This document shows positions 44,515 to 49,822 of a stretch of DNA of 49,822 bases, piece by piece. The notes under the pieces were generated by a model. It saw only the letters and a program-made list of their open reading frames with translations, did no database searches and was not told the origin of the DNA. The translations under genes were made by a program, and so were the position numbers. Within the stretch, counting starts at the first letter, position 1; every line of letters begins with the position of its first letter. Origin of the DNA: Algoriphagus algorifonticola (GTDB lineage: Bacteria; Bacteroidota; Bacteroidia; Cytophagales; Cyclobacteriaceae); the NCBI RefSeq assembly GCF_007655305.1, contig NZ_VLOG01000002.1, positions 1 to 49,822 of the forward strand, written 5' to 3'.

Positions 44515-44683
44515 CCCGGATTATGCATTAGAATCTGTAGTGAGAGATCAAACCGCAATAAAATCAAGTATTTAGCGAATGAAGCATAGCACCGCTACGG
44601 TGATTAAGCTAAATACAGCAAAGCGATTGATTTTGAAGCGGTTTGGACTTGTAATAAGAAGTCTACTGCATATTTCGGGTTAA
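44511..44683. repeat. MITE-like imperfect palindrome, 173 bp
   Basis: The sequence is nearly its own reverse complement. From the outside inward, TTAACCCG pairs with CGGGTTAA, TATGCA with TGCATA, AAACCGC with GCGGTTT, AAAATCAA with TTGATTTT, TATTTAGC with GCTAAATA, and CACCG with CGGTG around a CTA centre. No frame inside encodes a protein. The ends carry TTAA, which could be a target or part of the terminal repeat. Such a non-coding, fully palindromic unit is typical of a miniature inverted-repeat element. Transcribed, it would fold into one long hairpin and may also terminate transcription. Confidence 0.75.
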
Positions 44684-44869
44684 CTTAAAATGTCAAAATA
44701 CCCATCAGATTGGTGAAAATAGTGGATTTTATGCGCCCATAGAATCTGCGTTACCTTTTGGGAAATCTTTGAAAAACCTTGCTGTCACTTTTTTATTTTA
44801 CGTACATAAAAGCATATTTTAACAGCATAAATAGGATAGAAAACAAAGCTTCATAATCGCTTTGCCTCT
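44684..44869. other. Non-coding stretch between the palindrome and the repeat array
   Basis: AT-rich DNA without a plausible gene, promoter or hairpin on either strand. I see nothing here beyond isolated short matches to the flanking repeats. Confidence 0.4.
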
Positions 44870-45677
44870 CTGCCACTTTGCGGGAGATATTTTCAAAGCG
44901 TCGCTGCGATCATTTTAAAACTTTAAACTCCTTCCTATCCCGCTCTTTCAGAGCTGCATTTCCTGTTTGGTTCAAATTGGCTTTCCTAAAATTTCTCGCT
45001 CCTTCTGAGCTATATAACAACCCTTAAAAATTTGCTCTAACTGTAAACTTTTTTTTTGCTTCTTAAATTCTTTGCGGGAGATAAATCTTTGAGCCTCTGA
45101 GAGATATTATTTCAGAAGTCGAAGCCGATTTTATTTCGAGGAGCGTATTCCCATTGTATTTCTTTATTTCAGAGACAAAACCTCCAAGTTCTTCCATACC
45201 TACGGCATGGTGATGATCTGTAAAGATACCCTTACTACCTAGCTCAAATCCCTATGGGATTTACTTTATTCACCAATAAATCTTTGCCTCTTTGCGGGAG
45301 ACTAAGCCGCTGGGAGATATTTTTCACCACATAGGAACCACAATAGCCCACATAGCTTGAGTCAAAGTAGATCTTTAGTCCGAACGAAAACCAAACAACT
45401 AATAACCAATAACTATATCAATTCTGTCATGTTTTTCCACCATTAGAAGCTAGAAAACATAGCATCCAAATTTGCTTTGCCTTTTCTTCATTCCTTTGCG
45501 GGAGATCAAACGAGTAACCTAAGAAGATACCCTATTCAAATTTGAAAAAAATAACGAACATCGAACATCGAATAATAAATAATGAAGTGTCGACTATGCC
45601 AAACAGCGATATTCTTCAATTACTCGATTAATCAATTACACAATTACTCTTTACTTCTTCTATCCTTTGCGAGAGAC
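44870..45677. repeat. Inverted counterpart of the left repeat array
   Basis: The motif CTTTGCCTCT...TTTGCGGGAGA, the reverse complement of the CTCCCGCAAAG unit of the left array, occurs near 44870, 45066, 45283, 45471 and 45655. The last part, 45545-45677, read in reverse complement, matches 1288-1419 for about 130 bases with few differences, including the GATGTTCGATGTTCG and GTAATTGATTAATCG segments. No gene is apparent in this stretch. About 42.5 kb separate the two arrays. Confidence 0.8.
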
Positions 45678-45731
45678 ATTATCACTGCGTCGCTGCGAGC
45701 ATTTATTAAACCATCTCCAATAACCATTACC

Positions 45732-47144
45732 TTACTCCCCCCACTCGGTATGGAAAATTCCCTCTCTATCGATTCTTTCGTAGGTATGCGAGCCGAAATG
45801 ATCTCGCTGAGCCTGGATCAAATTCAATGGTAACCTTCCTGAGGTGAATGCATCAAAATAGCTTAATGAAGAAAATAATCCCGGAATAGGGATTCCAAAT
45901 TCAGCAGCATAAATCACTGTTTTTCTCACCGCTGGTAGACAGTCCTGCACCTGCTTGACAAAAGAAGGAGATAGCAACAAATTAGTAAGTTGAGGATCCG
46001 CCTCAAAGGCCTCAGCAATATCTGCCAACAAACCTGCACGAATAATGCACCCTGCTCTCCAAATTTTTGAAATCTGGGACAAATTCAGTTCATACCCGTA
46101 TTCTCTGGATGCCTCTGCCAATTGATGTAAGCCTTGTGCATAAGAAACTATAAAAGAAAAATACAGTGCCTGCTCGGCCTGATGGATCAGTTGATCCTTA
46201 TCCATTGCCACCAAAGCTGGTCTATGATATAGTTTATCTGCCTGGATTCGCTGATCTTTTAAAGCTGAGATCTCACGCATACTTACCGCCATATCAATGG
46301 TCGGAATAGGAATCCCCAAGTCCATCGCATTTTGAGAGGTCCACTTTCCTGTTCCCTTCTGTTTGGCTTTATCCAAAATCTGGTCTACCAATCTTCCATC
46401 AGAAAACTCATCTTTTTGAAGGAAGATTTCTGAAGTGATCTCAACCAAAAATGATTGTAGCCTGTGCTTATTCCAGGAGGAATAAACCTCATGAAGTTCG
46501 TCATTGGAAAGATTTCCAGCCTTTTTCAACAGGTCATAAATCTCAGAGGTTAGCTGCATAAGTGCATACTCTATTCCATTATGAACCATTTTCACATAAT
46601 TGCCTGCGGACTTAGGGCCTAAATAGGCAACACAAGGTTCACCTTTGTATTTGGCAGCAACCGCTTCAAAAACAGGACGCACATGCTCATAGGCTTCCTT
46701 ATTCCCGCCCGGCATAATGCTCGGCCCTTTTCTGGCACCTTCTGCCCCGCCGGAAACTCCCGACCCAAAAAAGTGAATCCCTTTCTCTTGCAAATAGGCA
46801 TCTCTTCGATCCGTATCAGTGAAAAATGAATTACCTCCGTCAATGATAATATCTCCCTTGTCCAAATGAGGAATCAAATCCTCAATCACCTGGTCAACAA
46901 TTTTTCCAGCAGGAACCAAGAGCATTATTTTACGTGGAGAAGAAAGCGAAGTAATAAATGTTTTCAAATCTGAGCTTGCGTTTACTCTTTCGGGATTACC
47001 GCCTTCTTCGATCAATGCTGAAACTTTCTCAGGATCCAAATCATAGCCAAAGGCTTTGAAATCATTGTCCGCCACGTTTAAAATAAAGTTTCGGCCCATC
47101 ACGCCCAGGCCAATCAGTCCAAAATCAAATTGCTTTTGCTCCAT
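45732..47144 (-). CDS. gnd: 6-phosphogluconate dehydrogenase (decarboxylating)
   Basis: A 470-residue cytoplasmic enzyme that converts 6-phosphogluconate to ribulose 5-phosphate and carbon dioxide with reduction of NADP. The N-terminal Rossmann motif is GLIGLGVMGRNFILNVADND. The substrate-binding FFGSGVSGGAEGARKGPSIM and the catalytic Lys/His/Asn set in YVKMVHNGIEYALMQ are intact, and the C-terminal FTSGRLPLNLIQAQRDHFGS is the usual end. Length is normal for the long-chain Gnd. It is divergent from zwf-pgl, so all three enzymes of the oxidative pentose-phosphate branch are encoded here, giving NADPH and ribulose 5-phosphate. Confidence 0.97.
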   Translation of the reverse strand: MEQKQFDFGLIGLGVMGRNFILNVADNDFKAFGYDLDPEKVSALIEEGGNPERVNASSDLKTFITSLSSPRKIMLLVPAGKIVDQVIEDLIPHLDKGDIIIDGGNSFFTDTDRRDAYLQEKGIHFFGSGVSGGAEGARKGPSIMPGGNKEAYEHVRPVFEAVAAKYKGEPCVAYLGPKSAGNYVKMVHNGIEYALMQLTSEIYDLLKKAGNLSNDELHEVYSSWNKHRLQSFLVEITSEIFLQKDEFSDGRLVDQILDKAKQKGTGKWTSQNAMDLGIPIPTIDMAVSMREISALKDQRIQADKLYHRPALVAMDKDQLIHQAEQALYFSFIVSYAQGLHQLAEASREYGYELNLSQISKIWRAGCIIRAGLLADIAEAFEADPQLTNLLLSPSFVKQVQDCLPAVRKTVIYAAEFGIPIPGLFSSLSYFDAFTSGRLPLNLIQAQRDHFGSHTYERIDREGIFHTEWGE

Positions 47145-47376
47145 CTTTTTTATGCTTTCTCGCTTTTTCCGGCTTAATCTTTTATTTGCTCGAAGTTTAA
47201 AATAAATAAGCCTTATTTTTACGATTCGAATTCAAAATTAACCTATCCGACGGAGCATGCCTGCTTTTTTTCAAAAAAGTATTGAGAAAGATTCAGGTTT
47301 TTGCTTCCTAAAACACACCCTAATCCCGCTGATTTGATGAAATCTAGCACGACGCAAGCGACACACACTGGCATGC

Positions 47377-47392
47377 CCCGATGTATCGGGGA
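47377..47392. repeat. Palindrome CCCCGATGTATCGGGG
   Basis: An inverted repeat with CCCCGAT and ATCGGGG arms around GT. It is close to the inner stem of the hairpin after the M1 peptidase gene (TCCCGATAGGTATCGGGA at 7589-7606), which suggests a dispersed REP-like family. Confidence 0.6.
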
Positions 47393-47402
47393 ACCTATGC
47401 GA

Positions 47403-47421
47403 CCTGCCTGCCGCAGGCAGG
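47403..47421. repeat. Palindrome CCTGCCTGCCGCAGGCAGG
   Basis: A perfect inverted repeat of nine bases around a single C, GC-rich in an otherwise AT-rich region, 11 bases after the previous palindrome. It lies 38 bases upstream of the zwf start and could act as a hairpin in the zwf leader. Its type is that of intergenic repeats rather than a protein-binding operator, but that is not certain. Confidence 0.55.
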
Positions 47422-47458
47422 GATTCCATCTGACCTCTAATAATCAAATTATAAACAG

Positions 47459-48991
47459 ATGAAAAAAACCCTAAACCAAATGCTAATCATTTTTGGAGCT
47501 TCGGGTGATTTGACTGCCAGAAAATTAATTCCAGCCATTTACAACCTCTACAAAGGCCAGCATTTACCGGAAAACTTTGTGGTTTTAGGAGTGAGTAGAA
47601 GTAATATGGGTAGCGAGGAGTTTCGGTCCAAGGTCGTACTTGAAAGCGAATTTCTTCAGAAAAAAATAGCTAAGGAAGAAAAGGACTTTGTACAGAAGTT
47701 TGCCGATAAGCTTTACTATGAAGACCTAGGCACCGATTATGATGCTTCTTACGAAAAGTTAGCCAAAAGAATCAATCAGCTGGATGAGGAACATGGAACA
47801 GACGGAAATCTGATCTTTTATCTATCTACTCCTCCCAGCTTATATGAAACCATCGCCAAAAACCTTCATGATGCAGGATTGACCAAGGAAGAAAAAGGCT
47901 GGAGAAGATTGATCGTAGAAAAACCATTTGGATATGATCTGAAGTCTGCAAAAGCACTAAATGATGGGCTTCATTATTATTTTAACGAGGAGCAGGTATA
48001 TAGAATTGATCATTATTTGGGAAAAGAGACGGTTCAGAATTTATTGGTGACCCGCTTTTCCAATTCCATATTTGAGCCACTTTGGAATAGACGCTACATC
48101 CATCATGTGGAAATCACCAATGCAGAAACGGTGGGGGTAGAGAAAAGGGGTGGATATTACGATAAGTCTGGGGCATTGAGAGACATGTTCCAAAGCCATT
48201 TGATGCAGATTGTATCTCTTATCGTAATGGAACCGCCCATCAGTTCTGATGCAGAAGAAATCCGTGATGAAAAGGTAAAAGCCCTAAAGTCATTGCGAAT
48301 CATGAAAGATGAGGAGACAATTATTAAAAACACCCTAAGAGGCCAATATGTAGGATCCACAATTGGAGGAAAGAAAGTCAAAGGATACCGGGAAGAAGAA
48401 GGTGTAAATCCTGAATCTACTACAGAAACCTTTGCTGCCCTCAAGTTTTACGTGGATAACTGGCGATGGAAAGATGTGCCATTCTACGTTCGGACAGGGA
48501 AAGCCATGCCTACCAAGGTAACCGAAGTAGTAATTCACTTCAAGACCCCACATCACGAAGTTTTCAAAAGTCAGGATGTCTACAAAAAAGACAACAAAAT
48601 GATCATCCGAATTCAGCCGGATGAAGGCATCTTATTAAAGTTTGGTGTAAAGGTTCCTGGTCTGGGATTTCATGTCGAGCAAGCCAACATGGACTTCTAC
48701 TATTCAGATCTGGATTCAGCCCAGGTAATGGATGCGTATGAGCGTCTTTTGTTAGATGCCATGCAGGGAGACACCACTCTCTATGCAAGAGCAGATGAAG
48801 TAGAAGCAGCTTGGAGATTTGTAGATCCTATTCTGGAGTGCTGGGAAAACAATCCATCTGTCAATACTTATGGATATGCAGCTGGGACTTGGGGGCCTAA
48901 AAACTCAGATGAGTTGATAGAAGATAGCTTCGGTTGGAGAAACCCCGGCGACCTACTCACTGATGAGTCAGGCTTTTGTATTCTATGCTAA
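47459..48991 (+). CDS. zwf: Glucose-6-phosphate dehydrogenase
   Basis: A 510-residue cytoplasmic enzyme that oxidises glucose 6-phosphate to 6-phosphogluconolactone and reduces NADP. The nucleotide motif is IIFGASGDLTARKLIPAIYN near the start. EKPFGYDL follows, and the active-site RIDHYLGKETVQN is intact. The C-terminal part has FYVRTGKAMPTKVTEVVIHF and a standard end. Length is typical. It is followed by pgl 21 bases after its stop, and divergent from gnd. A GC-rich palindrome occurs in its leader. Confidence 0.97.
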   Translation: MKKTLNQMLIIFGASGDLTARKLIPAIYNLYKGQHLPENFVVLGVSRSNMGSEEFRSKVVLESEFLQKKIAKEEKDFVQKFADKLYYEDLGTDYDASYEKLAKRINQLDEEHGTDGNLIFYLSTPPSLYETIAKNLHDAGLTKEEKGWRRLIVEKPFGYDLKSAKALNDGLHYYFNEEQVYRIDHYLGKETVQNLLVTRFSNSIFEPLWNRRYIHHVEITNAETVGVEKRGGYYDKSGALRDMFQSHLMQIVSLIVMEPPISSDAEEIRDEKVKALKSLRIMKDEETIIKNTLRGQYVGSTIGGKKVKGYREEEGVNPESTTETFAALKFYVDNWRWKDVPFYVRTGKAMPTKVTEVVIHFKTPHHEVFKSQDVYKKDNKMIIRIQPDEGILLKFGVKVPGLGFHVEQANMDFYYSDLDSAQVMDAYERLLLDAMQGDTTLYARADEVEAAWRFVDPILECWENNPSVNTYGYAAGTWGPKNSDELIEDSFGWRNPGDLLTDESGFCILC

Positions 48992-49012
48992 TTTAAACCT
49001 TACAATAGAGCT

Positions 49013-49726
49013 ATGGAAATTAAAATTCTCGAAAATAAAACAGCAGTAGCCCAATCTTTTTCGGCTTATTTTGCAGAATTGGTACAATCGCAAGACAAAC
49101 TGTATGTGGCGCTGTCAGGAGGAAGTACTCCAAAAACTGTTTTCGATTATTTAGCTTCAGAATACGCAAATAAGATTGACTGGAACAAAGTTTTTTTCTT
49201 TTGGGGGGATGAAAGATGTGTTCCGCCTACTGATTCAGAAAGCAATTATAAAATGACCGTAGATCATCTGTTGTCTAAAATATCCATTCCAGAAGCCAAT
49301 GTTTTTCGTGTTTTGGGAGAAAATGATCCTGAGGAAGAAGCCTTGAGATACGCGGAGCTTTTGGAGAACACGCTTCCTTTGGAAAAAGGAATCCCTCAAT
49401 TTGATCTGGTCATTTTGGGCATGGGAGATGATGGGCATACTGCTTCCATTTTTCCAAACTCCATTTATCTCTGGGATTCATCCATAAATTGCAAAGTTGC
49501 TATTCATCCTGATTCAGGTCAAAAAAGAGTCACCATAACGGGTAGAGTGATCAATCAGGCCAAACATGTGGTTTTCTTGGTCACCGGTGCAAGCAAAAAA
49601 GAAAAAGTACGGGAGGTCATTCGTAGAGAGGGGGAATATAATAGTTACCCTGCCAGCATGGTCAATCCCAGCAGTGACTCTTTGGTCTGGTATCTGGACC
49701 AAGAAGCTGCTCAAGAAATAAAGTAA
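49013..49726 (+). CDS. pgl: 6-phosphogluconolactonase
   Basis: A 237-residue cytoplasmic enzyme that opens 6-phosphogluconolactone to 6-phosphogluconate. The family signatures are visible: LYVALSGGSTPKTVFDYLAS, the WGDERCVPPTDSESNYKM block, and DLVILGMGDDGHTASIFPNS with the conserved catalytic His. The C-terminus ends normally in WYLDQEAAQEIK. It lies 21 bases behind zwf and is certainly co-transcribed with it, completing the oxidative pentose-phosphate branch with gnd. Confidence 0.96.
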   Translation: MEIKILENKTAVAQSFSAYFAELVQSQDKLYVALSGGSTPKTVFDYLASEYANKIDWNKVFFFWGDERCVPPTDSESNYKMTVDHLLSKISIPEANVFRVLGENDPEEEALRYAELLENTLPLEKGIPQFDLVILGMGDDGHTASIFPNSIYLWDSSINCKVAIHPDSGQKRVTITGRVINQAKHVVFLVTGASKKEKVREVIRREGEYNSYPASMVNPSSDSLVWYLDQEAAQEIK

Positions 49727-49822
49727 TTGGAAAGAGGCTGTTTCATAAATAGCAGAGCATCAGCCTGAGTCTTAAATATTCTTCGAACATATAAAAAATG
49801 ATATGACAGGGTCATCCAAAAT
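49727..49822. other. Right edge, possible start of a new gene or insertion element
   Basis: After the pgl stop, GAGGCTGTTTCATAAA (49734-49749) looks like the terminal inverted repeat of some insertion sequences. An ATG at 49803-49805 opens a frame (MTGSSK...) that runs out of the window. With under 100 bases both readings are tentative. AGGCTG and CAGCCT (49735-49766) could also form a weak hairpin behind pgl. Confidence 0.25.

Larger units (their letters stand above)
47145..47458. other. Control region between gnd and zwf
   Basis: About 310 bases between the divergent gnd and zwf starts. It holds two palindromes, listed separately (47377-47392 and 47403-47421). An AT-rich section next to gnd presumably carries its promoter. 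I find no exact -7/-33 pair for either gene. Confidence 0.5.

Noticed and set aside
1..49822. tRNA or rRNA genes
   Set aside because: I saw no conserved rRNA segment and no convincing tRNA cloverleaf while reading. Without a covariance search I cannot exclude an unusual small RNA.

Overview
The window looks like chromosomal DNA of a Bacteroidota bacterium. Its gene content fits the order Cytophagales and perhaps an Algoriphagus-like member of Cyclobacteriaceae; the phylum is well supported and the genus is only an impression. The phylum rests on two SusC/SusD pairs, a single-chain SecD-SecF fusion, a DUF6702/HupE/M1-peptidase cluster, TAnnTTTG-type -7 promoter elements and the scarcity of Shine-Dalgarno sites. 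I saw no rRNA, tRNA, CRISPR array, prophage or complete insertion sequence.

Layout, left to right. 1-1.1 kb: the tail of an unknown gene, then a 58-residue Cys-containing protein upstream of an RluE-type pseudouridine synthase. 1.2-2.3 kb: a non-coding array of interspersed repeats. 2.5-3.7 kb: an M20D amidohydrolase. 3.8-7.4 kb: a polymorphic-toxin locus, with a lipoprotein carrying a C-terminal AHH nuclease, two paralogous immunity-type genes and an orphan ORF fragment. The toxin leader holds an 8-bp tandem repeat between a promoter-proximal ATG and the lipoprotein signal peptide, in the arrangement of a phase-variable switch. 7.6-11.2 kb: secreted M1 peptidase and HupE-like membrane protein, divergent from DUF6702. 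11.3-13 kb: two overlapping outer-membrane-barrel-like genes. 13-23 kb: two SusC/SusD nutrient-uptake pairs with no enzyme gene beside them.

23.4-28.2 kb: LigT-like phosphoesterase, tandem universal stress protein, and an exopolysaccharide-type group (initiating sugar transferase coupled to a methyltransferase, plus a second methyltransferase). 28.2-32.7 kb: DUF3050 protein, ABCB/MsbA-like exporter, sarcosine-oxidase-family flavoprotein, membrane coiled-coil protein. 32.9-37.2 kb: TPR protein, rbfA with a LolC/E-type permease, and a GT-C-like membrane protein. 37.5-43.4 kb: secDF, a small membrane protein, udk, rdgB, a LOG-family gene and an unknown protein. 43.5-44.5 kb: a short lipoprotein gene overlapping a small secreted-protein gene, whose stop codon lies in a 173-bp palindromic MITE-like element. 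44.7-45.7 kb: the repeat family of the left end again, in inverted orientation. 45.7-49.7 kb: the complete oxidative pentose-phosphate pathway, gnd divergent from zwf-pgl. The right edge may enter an insertion sequence.

Most genes are housekeeping or ordinary accessory genes. The parts that most repay attention are the toxin locus with its octanucleotide repeat, the MITE-like element, and the related repeat arrays in opposite orientation about 43 kb apart. All family assignments come from reading the translated sequence; no database search was run.
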